From: Crystallibacter permensis | GTDB lineage: Bacteria; Actinomycetota; Actinomycetes; Actinomycetales; Micrococcaceae | Reading direction: 5' to 3' | DNA length: 64,000 bases | Assembly (NCBI RefSeq): GCF_025960875.1 | Contig: NZ_JAODLR010000008.1 | Location: 111,787 to 175,786, forward strand | Shown: positions 56,434-64,000 of the stretch, piece after piece | Position numbering within the stretch: the first letter of the stretch is position 1 | Layout: the number at the start of each line of letters is the position of its first letter | Program-made: the position numbers and the translations under genes | The notes under the pieces: model-generated | Seen by the model: only the letters and a program-made list of their open reading frames with translations | Database searches by the model: none | What the model was told of the DNA's origin: nothing

Positions 56434-58098
56434 CTAAAGTGTGCGCCGCACCGCCGTCGTTGTTTGTTGCCGGATACGCGACACGTGGCTGCGTGCGTGT
56501 TCTACGGCTGGTTCCAGCTCTGCGAACAGGTGTTTGTGGTGGCGCAAAGATTCCAGCACACCCACGTGTTTTACCAGCTTCAGGTGCCGCTCCTGGATCC
56601 CCTTGATGAGGACCGTGATCCCGCGGCGTTCCAAGGCGGTCACGAGCTCGGCGATGACTCTTGCCCCGGTGGCATCGAGGATCTGCAGCTGGGACATCCG
56701 GATGATGACCACGTGGACATTGCGGATGGCGCTCACCCGTTCCAGCACGCGCTCGGACGCGCCGAAGAACAGGGCCCCGTCGAGGCGGAAGAGGGCGATC
56801 TGTTCGTCGCCGTCCTGTGCCAGGCCGGGAAGTTCCTCGCGGTGCACACCGCTTGTTTTGACGAGGGAACGCAGAGCGAAGAAGGCCGCGAAGATGATGC
56901 CGATTTCCACCGCCTGGATCAGGTCGAAGGACACCGTAATAACGGCCGTGACGAAGAAGGTGACGGTATCGGCACGAGTGGAGCCGATGACGCTGCGCAG
57001 CGTCGCCGGTGAGATCATCCGGAAAGCGGTCACCATCAACACTCCGGAAAGTGCTGCCAGCGGGATCTGTCCCACCGGCCCGGTGGCCAGGTAGACGACG
57101 CCAAGGAGTACCAGCGCGTGCACGATCGTTGAGGCGCGGGTCTTTGCCCCGGCCCTGATGTTGACGGCGGTCCGGGCGATGGCGCCGGTCGCCGGCATGC
57201 CGCCGAAGAAGCCCGAAGCCACCGATGCCAGGCCCTGGCCCACCAGCTCGCGGTCCGGATCATAGGGCCCGGTATCCGAGATGGACGCGGCCACCCGAGC
57301 CGATAGCAGTGACTCGATGGCGGCCAGCGCCGCGATGGTCAGGGCGGGAGCAAGCAGCGTTGTGACCAGTGACAGGTCGAAGAAGGGAGCGGACGGTGCC
57401 GGTAGCGAGTCCGGCAGGTCACCGATTCTCGTAACGGGGAGCCCGGCCAAACCGGCGACCAAGGTGGCGACAATGATGCCGATGATGGAGCCGGGCAGCT
57501 GCGGATGGACCTTCGGTGCGACAAGCATGATGGCGGCGACAATCAGGACCAGGACAACCGGCCAGACAAAGGTGGCAGGATCCGTGTTCTGCAGTGATTG
57601 GAACGCAGCGACGGCGGCATTGGTGCTGTCGCCGGCTGGAACGCCGAAGGCAGCCGGGACCTGCTGCAGGAAGATGATGATGGCGATGCCCAGGGTGAAG
57701 CCCTCAATCACCGGCCACGGAATGTAGCCAACCGCGCGGCCGAGTTTCAGGGCGCCGGCGACCAGAACGACGACGCCAGCCATGATCGTCACGAGGGCCA
57801 GGGACTGCATGCCGTGCAGGGCAATAACCGGGGCGAGCACCACTACCATGGCACCGGTCGGGCCGGAAACCTGGACATTGGAACCGCCGAAAACAGCGGC
57901 CACAATCCCGGCCACGATGGCGGTGATGAGTCCGGCGGCGGCACCGGCTCCCGAGCTGACGCCGAAGGCCAGGGCCAGCGGCAGGGCAACGATGCCCACC
58001 GTGATCCCGGCAATCAGATCATTCTTCCAACTGCTCTTCAGCGGCGCATAGTCTGCCTTGCCCGGCAGCAGTTGGCGGGCCGAGCTCAGGAGGTTCAC
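56434..58098 (-). CDS. SulP-family anion transporter with STAS domain
   Basis: 554 residues. Ten to twelve membrane helices contain the SulP regions LAFGVSSGAGAAAGL and GFFGGMPATGAIARTAVN, followed by the cytoplasmic STAS domain (about 430-540, IRMSQLQILDATGARVIAELV). SulP proteins carry sulfate, bicarbonate or other anions with H+ or Na+. It overlaps the upstream arsR-like gene by 4 bases (ATGA), so the two form a regulated pair. Substrate cannot be told from the sequence. Confidence 0.88.
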   Translation of the reverse strand: MNLLSSARQLLPGKADYAPLKSSWKNDLIAGITVGIVALPLALAFGVSSGAGAAAGLITAIVAGIVAAVFGGSNVQVSGPTGAMVVVLAPVIALHGMQSLALVTIMAGVVVLVAGALKLGRAVGYIPWPVIEGFTLGIAIIIFLQQVPAAFGVPAGDSTNAAVAAFQSLQNTDPATFVWPVVLVLIVAAIMLVAPKVHPQLPGSIIGIIVATLVAGLAGLPVTRIGDLPDSLPAPSAPFFDLSLVTTLLAPALTIAALAAIESLLSARVAASISDTGPYDPDRELVGQGLASVASGFFGGMPATGAIARTAVNIRAGAKTRASTIVHALVLLGVVYLATGPVGQIPLAALSGVLMVTAFRMISPATLRSVIGSTRADTVTFFVTAVITVSFDLIQAVEIGIIFAAFFALRSLVKTSGVHREELPGLAQDGDEQIALFRLDGALFFGASERVLERVSAIRNVHVVIIRMSQLQILDATGARVIAELVTALERRGITVLIKGIQERHLKLVKHVGVLESLRHHKHLFAELEPAVEHARSHVSRIRQQTTTAVRRTL

Positions 58099-58475
58099 GG
58101 CCGGTCCTCTGCGCTCGCCGATCCATTGGGCAGGGCCATGGACAGTTCAAGATTCTTCTGGGTGGTGGTCAGCACTTCGGTCAGCAGGCTGCGGGCCACC
58201 GTCAGCAGGTCAGCGACCTGCGGGTAGGCCAGCCGGTAAAACACCTGCAGGCCGCGGCGCTCGGCCAGTACCAGATGATGGCGCCGCAATACGGACAGGT
58301 GCTGCGAGAGGTTCGAGGCTTCCTGGCCCGTGCCGGCAATGAGGTCGGCTACGGAAACCTGGGGCGACTCCGCCAGGAGTTCCAGCACGCGGATGCGTAC
58401 CGGATGGGCAAGGCCTTTGAAGAGATTCGCTTTGACCTCGTAAAGCGGGGCGTGGAAATCGGGTTGGTCGACCAT
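58095..58475 (-). CDS. ArsR-family regulator, cysteine-free, of the SulP gene
   Basis: 126 residues, a winged-helix of the ArsR/SmtB type: LFKGLAHPVRIRVLELLAES, then ASNLSQHLSVLRRHHLV as recognition region. It contains no cysteine, so it cannot sense metal or thiol in the usual way. It overlaps the SulP gene by ATGA. Repression of the SulP gene in response to an unknown signal is the best guess. Confidence 0.85.
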   Translation of the reverse strand: MVDQPDFHAPLYEVKANLFKGLAHPVRIRVLELLAESPQVSVADLIAGTGQEASNLSQHLSVLRRHHLVLAERRGLQVFYRLAYPQVADLLTVARSLLTEVLTTTQKNLELSMALPNGSASAEDRP

Positions 58476-58782
58476 GGGCAGCTTTCACTCATTCATTAAT
58501 TTAGGATTTCATCATATAACAATTCGAGAATGGGAAAGCCCCTGTTGGCCGGAGGAAGGCTATCGATGCAAGTCGCGTCCGCGCTCTCCGCTGTGCGTCG
58601 AGTGGCAGGCCAGGCTGGCGCGTTGGTCCCCGGGCAGGTTTCGGGTCCCCCTGGGACGGAAGTTCTCACACCGCCCCACCTGGACCCTGGGCTGAGTCAG
58701 GGACAAGGGCCGCGATAGTCGTCTGACAAGACCGGCCTGATTCTTTACTCCACGCATTCCTATATGGGTATATGATGGTTGC
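58476..58782. promoter_or_regulatory. Divergent region between two ArsR genes
   Basis: 307 bases, AT-richer near the left end (58490-58535) where the promoter of the leftward ArsR-SulP pair must lie. Near 58761-58776 sits TATATG-GG-TATATG (direct repeat) overlapping a -10-like TATGAT (58771-58776), only 6 bases before the ATG of the rightward ArsR gene. No gene was found. Confidence 0.5.
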
Positions 58783-59124
58783 ATGGCACGAGCAGCGACA
58801 ACGTCGGATGTATTCAACGCGATCGCCGAGCCACGGCGCCGGGAGATCCTAGTGCTGCTGCGGGCGGGTGAACGGCCGGTGATCGAGTTGGCCCAGGAGC
58901 TGGGGATACCCCAGCCGGGGGCGTCCAAACATCTGCGCGTGCTCCGAGAAGTCGGGCTCGTGCGGGACCGCAAGGCTGGAAAGCAACGCATGTACGGCCT
59001 TGACGCTCGTGGGCTGCGAGCTGTCCATGAATGGACCGGCGGGTTCGAGCAGTTTTGGAACGAGAGCTTTGACCGTCTGGACACCTACGTGCAGGAACTC
59101 AAGCAGGCAAAACAGGAGGAGTAG
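58783..59124 (+). CDS. ArsR-family transcriptional regulator
   Basis: 113 residues. Winged helix with FNAIAEPRRREILVLLRAGERP and PQPGASKHLRVLREVGLV. Cys-free. The start ATG has no ribosome site and lies 6 bases behind a TATGAT, so the mRNA may be leaderless. It heads an operon with an AHSA1 domain gene and a reductase gene; such ArsR-SRPBCC pairs are common, the signal being unknown. Confidence 0.85.
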   Translation: MARAATTSDVFNAIAEPRRREILVLLRAGERPVIELAQELGIPQPGASKHLRVLREVGLVRDRKAGKQRMYGLDARGLRAVHEWTGGFEQFWNESFDRLDTYVQELKQAKQEE

Positions 59125-59127
59125 CTG

Positions 59128-59634
59128 ATGAGCAAGACGGGACGAGGAGTGCCGGCGCAGTCCGCGACGGCCGACCGCGAGATTGTGATCTCCAGGGTCA
59201 TCGACGCCCCACGGGACCTGGTGTTCGAGGCGTTTACCGGTGTGCGGCACCTGTCGCGGTGGTGGGGGCCGGAGGGGTTCACCACGACCACGCACTCGTT
59301 CGAGTTCCGCGTCGGCGGGGAGTGGGACTTCGTGATGCACGGACCGGACGGGACGGACTACACCGAGTGGATCACTTGGACCGAGATCGCCCCGCCGGAG
59401 CGGATCGCGATGCTGCACGGTGAGTTCCGCGGCGACCCGAACGCCTTCGGGTCGGTCCTGACGTTCGAGCCTGACGGTGCGGCGACCCGGATAGAGATGC
59501 GCACGGTGTTCCCCACCAAGGAGCTGCGCGACGAGGCTGCCGAGAAGCATCACGCAATCGAGGGGGGCCAGCAGACCCTGAGCAAACTGGCTGCATACGT
59601 CACCGAGATCGTTCGGAAGGGAGCGGAGGGCTGA
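59128..59634 (+). CDS. SRPBCC (AHSA1-type) protein
   Basis: 168 residues of the START-like fold: VISRVIDAPRDLVFEAFTGV at the N-terminus, then LSRWWGPEGF and FRVGGEWDFVMHGPDG, the typical AHSA1/SRPBCC blocks. It probably binds a small hydrophobic ligand. It follows the ArsR stop after 3 bases, and its own stop overlaps the next ATG (TGATG). Confidence 0.9.
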   Translation: MSKTGRGVPAQSATADREIVISRVIDAPRDLVFEAFTGVRHLSRWWGPEGFTTTTHSFEFRVGGEWDFVMHGPDGTDYTEWITWTEIAPPERIAMLHGEFRGDPNAFGSVLTFEPDGAATRIEMRTVFPTKELRDEAAEKHHAIEGGQQTLSKLAAYVTEIVRKGAEG

Positions 59635-60254
59635 TGGCTGGGAAGGTGTTCTTCAGCGTGTCGATGTCGCTGGACGGGTTTATCGCCCCCGAATCCTCGG
59701 AGGAATTGATGGGGCAGCAGTGGATGGAACTGCAGCAGTGGATCTTCCCGCAGCGGTTCCTTCGGGAGAACCTGCAGCTTGGCGAGGGCGGCGAGGAGGG
59801 GCGCGATAACGACATCGTGAGGGAGACGTTCGAGCGCACTGGCGCGAGCGTGATGGGCAAACGCATGTTCGACGCCGGCGAGCATGCGTGGCCGGAGGAG
59901 GCTCCGTTCCACACGCCGGTGTTCGTCGTGACGCACGAGAAACGTGACCCCTGGGAGCGGCCGGGTGGGACCACCTTCCACTTCGTTAACGACGGCTTCG
60001 AGTCCGCGCTCGACCAAGCCCGCGAGGCCGCTGGCGACCGCGACGTGCGCATCGCAGGTGGCGGAGCGACGATTCTGGAGTACGTAAACGCCGGCCTGAT
60101 TGACGAGTTCTCGATCGCGCTGTCGCCCGTGCTGTTCGGCTCCGGAATCCGCCTGTTCGAGGGCGTGGACGCGGGCCGCGTGGCCCTGGAGCCGGTCCGC
60201 GCGGAACCTTCCCCACGGGTGGCGCACCTGACCTACGCAGTCCGGGAGCGGTAG
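59634..60254 (+). CDS. Dihydrofolate reductase-like (RibD C-terminal fold) protein
   Basis: 206 residues. SVSMSLDGFIAPE at the N-terminus and MGKRMFDAGEHAW then GGGATILEYVNAGLIDEF and ALSPVLFGSGIRLFEG are the fold of RibD/DHFR-type NADPH reductases found in many stand-alone proteins. The substrate is unknown. Third gene of the ArsR operon; overlaps the SRPBCC stop. Confidence 0.88.
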   Translation: MAGKVFFSVSMSLDGFIAPESSEELMGQQWMELQQWIFPQRFLRENLQLGEGGEEGRDNDIVRETFERTGASVMGKRMFDAGEHAWPEEAPFHTPVFVVTHEKRDPWERPGGTTFHFVNDGFESALDQAREAAGDRDVRIAGGGATILEYVNAGLIDEFSIALSPVLFGSGIRLFEGVDAGRVALEPVRAEPSPRVAHLTYAVRER

Positions 60255-60431
60255 CCGCACGGCGGACGGGAAGAAACACCCACGGCTTGGGCATGCTTTG
60301 ATCAGAGACTCGGCCACCTTTGTGAGCGAGTCGATCGCAAACTGCCCCTTGCCCTGGCGATGCTAAAGCACAGACCCCTCGATAATTTTGTTACCGCTGC
60401 CTTACTGCGTGGCGGATTCCTGGGCAAAACA

Positions 60432-60472
60432 AAGCCCCTGCTTCCCTTTGTTCATAAGGGAAGCAGGGGCTT
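60432..60472 (-). terminator. Rho-independent terminator of tRNA-Ser
   Basis: 17-bp perfect stem: arms 60432-60448 and 60456-60472 with a 7-base loop. On the minus strand a U-rich stretch (TTTGTTTT) follows. It lies 6 bases beyond the encoded CCA of the tRNA gene. Confidence 0.9.
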
Positions 60473-60478
60473 GCTATT

Positions 60479-60566
60479 TGGCGGTGACGGTGGGATTTGA
60501 ACCCACGTTGGCTTGCACCAAACAACATTTCGAGTGTTGCACCTTCGGCCGCTCGGACACGTCACC
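60479..60566 (-). tRNA. tRNA-Ser (anticodon CGA)
   Basis: 88 bases including an encoded CCA. Acceptor arms GGTGACG and CGTCACC pair fully; discriminator G. The anticodon stem CAACA/TGTTG encloses CTCGAAA, giving anticodon CGA. The long variable arm and GTTCAAATC T-loop are present. It reads UCG codons. Confidence 0.96.
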
Positions 60567-60677
60567 AGACGCGTCAACTTTACCGGTAGTTCGGCTGTGG
60601 CCCAAAACGGCGGGTCAGCAGTCCGTCAACGGTTCGTCCGTGGCCCGGTGCATGCCCTAGATGCCTCCCACGCCCAG

Positions 60678-61163
60678 CTACATTTCGACGACGTCGTTCT
60701 TGCCGACGTCGGGCTGCTCACCGGTGACCATTCCCTTGGCGAGCTTGAACAGGGTGGCAACCTTGGGGGAGTCGGGTGCCCAGTATTCGGCGGTGTCCGC
60801 CGCGACCCGGATCAGGGCAACCGTGGGATCATCCTTCCCGTTCTCGAACCAAGGCTCGACGGCGGCGCTCCACAGGTCGTCGATCTTCGGCCTGTTGTGC
60901 ACAATATCCGCGGTACCGGAAATGGAGAGGTAGCCCCCGCCCGCGTGAACCGAGACGTTGACCTGCTGGTTGGCGCGGATTTCGTCGGCCTTGGGGGATG
61001 GGTCCTGGGTGAAGAACCAGAGCAGGCCGTCGAACTCCACCGACTGCAGGGCCAGCGGACGGCTGACCAGCTGGTTTTCGGCGTTCACCGTGGTCAGCAC
61101 CGCGATGTCGGCGTCCTTGAGGATCTTGGCTACTTCCTGGTGTCCGTTTTCTTGGTTAGTCAT
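60678..61163 (-). CDS. PPOX-type flavin-binding general stress protein
   Basis: 161 residues. FMN-split-barrel of the general stress protein 26 type: AVLTTVNAENQLVSRPLALQ, then LLWFFTQDPSPKADEIRAN and VNVSVHAGGGYLSISG. ATG 61163 follows AAAGGA; the 10 residues upstream are not conserved-looking. The role is unknown, probably flavin or F420 dependent. Confidence 0.85.
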   Translation of the reverse strand: MTNQENGHQEVAKILKDADIAVLTTVNAENQLVSRPLALQSVEFDGLLWFFTQDPSPKADEIRANQQVNVSVHAGGGYLSISGTADIVHNRPKIDDLWSAAVEPWFENGKDDPTVALIRVAADTAEYWAPDSPKVATLFKLAKGMVTGEQPDVGKNDVVEM

Positions 61164-61217
61164 CGCTATCCTTTCGGGTTCCGGAAATACCAAGCCTACT
61201 TGCTATTGGTGGGATGG

Positions 61218-61685
61218 CTAATCGCGGTGGGACTCGAAGAACTCCCGCAGCAGGTTCCCGCACTCATCATCCCTGACCTCGGGATAGACCTCCACCCAAT
61301 GGTTGAGCCGGCGCTCGCGGAGGATATCGAACACGCTGCCGGCCGCCCCGGCCTTTTCATCCCACGCACCGAACACCACTTTGGGAACCCGGGCAAGAAC
61401 CACCGCGCCGGCACACATGGCGCACGGCTCCAGCGTGACCACCAGAGTGCAGCCCTCCAGCCGCCAGGAGCCCAGCTTCCGCGCCGCCTCGCGGATAGCC
61501 ACCATTTCCGCGTGTGCGGTGGGGTCGTGGTGGGCTTCGCGCTCATTCCGTCCCGATCCGATGACCGTGCCATCCGGACCAATAACGACGGCGCCGATGG
61601 GTACGTCCGCGGTGGCGAGGGCGAGGCGCGCCTGTTCCAGCGCGAGGCCCATCCACTCGCTGTGCAGCGGATCCGCAGGCATCAT
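61218..61685 (-). CDS. tadA: tRNA adenosine(34) deaminase
   Basis: 155 residues. Zinc-binding H58-A-E60 (TAHAEMVAI) and EPCAMC with C88 and C91, the complete catalytic centre of the CDA-fold deaminases. It changes A34 to inosine in tRNA-Arg. The ATG at 61685 (or one codon later) is used; a longer frame to 61772 has no ribosome site and lacks family character. Divergent from upp. Confidence 0.92.
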   Translation of the reverse strand: MMPADPLHSEWMGLALEQARLALATADVPIGAVVIGPDGTVIGSGRNEREAHHDPTAHAEMVAIREAARKLGSWRLEGCTLVVTLEPCAMCAGAVVLARVPKVVFGAWDEKAGAAGSVFDILRERRLNHWVEVYPEVRDDECGNLLREFFESHRD

Positions 61686-61716
61686 GTGCTCAATTGTTGC
61701 CGCGGGCGCTGGTTCG

Positions 61717-61774
61717 GACAACTTCGGCCGGCCCCGGGACAACTCTGGACAACAATGAAGAGCTCCCGACAACT
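61717..61774. repeat. Four helically phased GACAAC repeats upstream of upp
   Basis: GACAACT at 61717-61723, 61738-61744 and 61768-61774, and GACAACA at 61748-61754. The spacings are 21, 10 and 20 bases, so the copies face the same side of the helix. They lie just upstream of a likely upp promoter (TTGTGC at 61785-61790, TAACTT at 61809-61814). Confidence 0.55.
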
Positions 61775-61820
61775 TGGGGGTTGTTTGTGCTGCCTATCCG
61801 CGTGACTGTAACTTTGACGC

Positions 61821-62459
61821 ATGCGCGTACTCGAAGTGGACCACCCTCTTGTTGCCCACAAACTCACAGTTCTCCGCGACAAGACCACTCCGTCGCCCGT
61901 TTTCCGCCAGCTGACCGAAGAGCTGGTGACGCTGCTGGCCTACGAGGCCACGCGGGACGTGCGGACGGAACCGGTGGAAATCGAGACGCCTGTGACCAGG
62001 ACTGTCGGAACCGCCTTCACTAAGCCCACCCCGCTGGTGGTGCCCATTCTCCGCGCCGGACTCGGCATGCTCGAGGGCATGACGAAGCTGGTTCCCACGG
62101 CGGAGGTCGGCTTCCTCGGGATGGCGCGCAATGAGGAGACGCTCGAGGCCATCACCTATGCTGAACGTCTGCCGGCCGATCTGACCGGCCGCCAGGTCTT
62201 CGTGCTGGATCCGATGCTGGCCACCGGAGGCACCCTGCGCGAAGCGATCAAGTTCCTGTTCAAGCGCGGCGCCGCCGACGTGACCTGCATTTGCCTGCTC
62301 GGTGCTCCCGAGGGCCTGAAGATGCTCGAAGCGGAACTGGGCGACGCGGACAACGTGACCATCGTGCTGGCTTCGGTGGATGACCGGCTGGATGAAAACG
62401 CTTATATCGTTCCCGGTCTCGGCGACGCGGGGGACCGGCTGTACGGTATCGCCGGCTGA
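61821..62459 (+). CDS. upp: Uracil phosphoribosyltransferase
   Basis: 212 residues. The PRPP loop [10 protein letters not shown], the uracil-binding C-terminal region [12 protein letters not shown], and [10 protein letters not shown] are diagnostic. It salvages uracil with PRPP to give UMP. No ribosome site precedes the ATG, and a TAACTT lies 6 bases upstream, so transcription may begin at the ATG (leaderless). Confidence 0.97.
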   Translation: MRVLEVDHPLVAHKLTVLRDKTTPSPVFRQLTEELVTLLAYEATRDVRTEPVEIETPVTRTVGTAFTKPTPLVVPILRAGLGMLEGMTKLVPTAEVGFLGMARNEETLEAITYAERLPADLTGRQVFVLDPMLATGGTLREAIKFLFKRGAADVTCICLLGAPEGLKMLEAELGDADNVTIVLASVDDRLDENAYIVPGLGDAGDRLYGIAG

Positions 62460-62973
62460 CCCGAACCTGAGAGGCGCCTCCAGCCGGTTGTGCTACAGGC
62501 CGGGACCATGCGTTGAGCAGTCCACATAGTGGGACACTTGCATCTTTATGGGCATCTATGATCGTTCAAACTGCATATACATACTGGCAACGTGCATGAA
62601 TATGCCCCGGCTCCGCGCCGTACCAGCCATAAGGCGCCTTATAATTATTCAGAGCCTTGAATGTGAGTTGGAACACAAAAGGGGCGGAAATCTCACGATG
62701 CGAGACGAAACGGCTTTTGTTACTTGCACGTACCGTTTATTACGGACAAAATCAGAGACGTGAACAACATTTCAACAGCATCTGCAGCCGCAGCAATCTT
62801 GCCCGGATCCCATTCCGGATGGACCCTGTGCTGTTGTCGAATGCAGGCCTAACTCAACACCCAAGAGTTATCCAGGCAATTCATCTGTCCGATGGCGGGC
62901 AAACAGCATCCCGTGCGGGCATACCATGCATTCGCGCCGTGATGACGGCCATTCACATATGAGGTTTTAGAAC
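62460..62973. other. Long AT-richer intergenic region before the winged-helix gene
   Basis: 514 bases, clearly more AT-rich than the surroundings. A perfect 14-bp palindrome ATAAGGCGCCTTAT lies at 62629-62642, and a consensus -10 TATAAT follows at 62640-62645, overlapping the palindrome. A partial hairpin (GCCGGCTG with CAGCCGG) lies at the upp end. A 71-codon ORF at 62548-62763 is not recognised as a gene. This is a candidate for a regulated leader or a small RNA. Confidence 0.45.
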
Positions 62974-63822
62974 ATGTCAGTTTCATCCGGATACGTCCAC
63001 ATCTCCGTCCGCAACGCCCAGAACCGGGCCGCCGCAGCGCAGCGTCAGGGCTTCAACCGCCCGCAGTACGGCGCGCCCCAGGCAAATCCCGGCCAGCAGT
63101 ACCGTGTGCTTCGTGCTGTTCCCGGGCAGTTCGACGGCGATGCCGCCAACCCGACCACCGCTCCCACCCCGGTGATCACCCCCAATGGGGAACCAGGCCC
63201 GCAGGCAGTGTCAGCTGACACTGTTGCTCGCGGGTTTGTTTTGTATGTAGGCCTGGACGAGTCCGCAGCCGCGGCAGCCGGTACGTCACTGACACAGCTC
63301 GCTTCCCAGATCCGCTCCTATGTCCAGACTCTGGTTCCCGGAGCGCAAAGCCACGCCGCCGTCGCACTGGCACCTGCCGAAGCGCAGGGCGAGAATATCG
63401 ACGTCGTCCGCCAGGCCCTGGGTGATCCGACCGTCAGCCGCCGTCCCCGGACCGAGGTCCAGGCGCGGACGGTGCACGCAGCGCAGCAGACGAGCCGTCC
63501 CAGCGGTGTGCTGATCGACCTGTCCCGCCGCGAGGTCCATCTGGATGGCGAAACCCTGAACCTGACTTTCAAGGAATTCGAGCTGCTGAACTACCTGGTG
63601 GAAAATGCCACCCGGACCGTGGGCCGCGACGAATTGCTCTCCGGTCTGTGGAAGAACGCCGAAGAGGTGCCGAACGAGCGCACCATCGACGTGCACATCC
63701 GCCGCCTGCGTTCCAAGCTCGGGCGCCTGGCCAACACCGTACGCACCGTCCGCGGCCAGGGCTACCGGTTCTACGAGCACCCCGAGGTTGTTGTCTGGGC
63801 CGCTCCGGAGTACTCCATCTAA
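62974..63822 (+). CDS. Stand-alone winged-helix (OmpR-type) DNA-binding protein
   Basis: 282 residues. The N-terminal 165 residues are Ala/Gln/Pro-rich with no receiver domain. The C-terminal part (about 165-270) is a Trans_reg_C winged helix: FKEFELLNYLVENATRTVGR, then TIDVHIRRLRSKLG and VRGQGYRFYE. It lacks the phospho-acceptor Asp of two-component regulators, so its activity is set in another way. It starts at ATG 62974, weakly preceded by GAGG. Confidence 0.85.
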   Translation: MSVSSGYVHISVRNAQNRAAAAQRQGFNRPQYGAPQANPGQQYRVLRAVPGQFDGDAANPTTAPTPVITPNGEPGPQAVSADTVARGFVLYVGLDESAAAAAGTSLTQLASQIRSYVQTLVPGAQSHAAVALAPAEAQGENIDVVRQALGDPTVSRRPRTEVQARTVHAAQQTSRPSGVLIDLSRREVHLDGETLNLTFKEFELLNYLVENATRTVGRDELLSGLWKNAEEVPNERTIDVHIRRLRSKLGRLANTVRTVRGQGYRFYEHPEVVVWAAPEYSI

Positions 63823-63839
63823 CTCCTGCTTTATGGCCC

Positions 63840-63867
63840 GAGGGCGTCTCCACAAGGAGGCGCCCTC
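63840..63867 (+). terminator. Hairpin after the winged-helix gene
   Basis: GAGGGCGTCTCC (63840-63851), loop ACAA, GGAGGCGCCCTC (63856-63867); one G-T wobble position. The 3' side has only a short T run. Confidence 0.7.
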
Positions 63868-63929
63868 GCCGCTTTAAAGCCCGGCAAGCGCTTGCGCCGT
63901 TTAGACCGAAGTTACGTCTGTCTGAGACG

Positions 63930-63961
63930 CCGGAATCCCCGTGTTTGCGGGGATTCCGGCG
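63930..63961. terminator. Second hairpin near the right end
   Basis: Perfect 13-bp stem GCCGGAATCCCCG (63930-63942) and CGGGGATTCCGGC (63949-63961) with loop TGTTTG. GTTATT follows on the plus strand. It may serve the convergent gene beyond the window. Confidence 0.75.
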
Positions 63962-64000
63962 TTATTCGTAGGTGGTTTTCTGGCTACTTGGCCCAGGTGG

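Noticed and set aside
60479..60566. tRNA-Ser as an integration site for a genomic island
   Set aside because: No integrase and no matching direct repeat of the tRNA 3' end were found in the window.
60513..61805. 430-codon plus-strand frame across tRNA-Ser, PPOX and tadA
   Set aside because: It crosses a tRNA gene and two well-supported genes on the opposite strand.
62548..62763. 71-codon plus-strand frame in the long leader
   Set aside because: No recognisable family, poor codon bias for this GC-rich genome and no ribosome site; it spans the palindrome/promoter candidate.

Overview
The window is high-GC chromosomal DNA with actinobacterial gene content: DUF4193, the Lhr-type helicase with Nei2, a DUF6541 membrane protein, the b558-type SdhCAB, YcnI and a WhiB-free redox set. 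The overall style fits the Micrococcaceae (Arthrobacter and relatives). That placement is an inference from protein families, because no rRNA is present.

Region 1 (1-12.2 kb). After the 3' part of ppc comes a complete aromatic catabolic cluster that matches, in reverse order, the creCDEFGHIR cluster for 4-cresol (p-cresol) degradation in Corynebacterium glutamicum. The order here is HD hydrolase, IclR regulator (creR), P450 (creJ), ATP-binding kinase subunit (creI), PEP-synthase-like subunit (creH), SDR alcohol dehydrogenase (creG), 2Fe-2S ferredoxin (creF), ferredoxin reductase (creE), HD phosphohydrolase (creD) and aldehyde dehydrogenase (creC). The scheme is that the phenol is phosphorylated, the methyl group is oxidised by the P450 on the phosphorylated substrate, the phosphate is removed and 4-hydroxybenzoate is released. 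A second CreD-like HD protein lies upstream of the regulator. A strong hairpin ends the operon. An MHS-type MFS transporter, a metallo-beta-lactamase-fold hydrolase and a LysR regulator follow.

Region 2 (15.7-37.1 kb). This is mixed housekeeping: a YefM-YoeB toxin-antitoxin pair, a frameshifted alpha/beta hydrolase, TspO-like and DedA membrane proteins, a macro-domain protein facing an FRG-domain protein, RluA pseudouridine synthase, DUF4193, DUF6541, lhr-nei2, a DUF4232 lipoprotein, YcnI with a small His-rich membrane protein, rlmH, a flotillin, a thioesterase and a TDT/SLAC1 transporter.

Region 3 (37.3-55.1 kb). This is a respiratory and low-oxygen block: 7Fe ferredoxin, a flavin/PPOX-like protein, a hemerythrin-like protein, sdhCAB, acnA, a small ORF with an FNR-like box, a cupin pseudogene, an FNR-type regulator without the N-terminal cysteine cluster, a PLP-binding protein and narGHJI (all four nar genes overlap at their junctions).

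Region 4 (55.1-64 kb). A gene-poor stretch holds IS21-like terminal repeats and gene fragments. It is followed by an ArsR-SulP pair, an ArsR-SRPBCC-reductase operon, tRNA-Ser(CGA), a PPOX protein, tadA, upp and a stand-alone winged-helix regulator with a long AT-richer leader.
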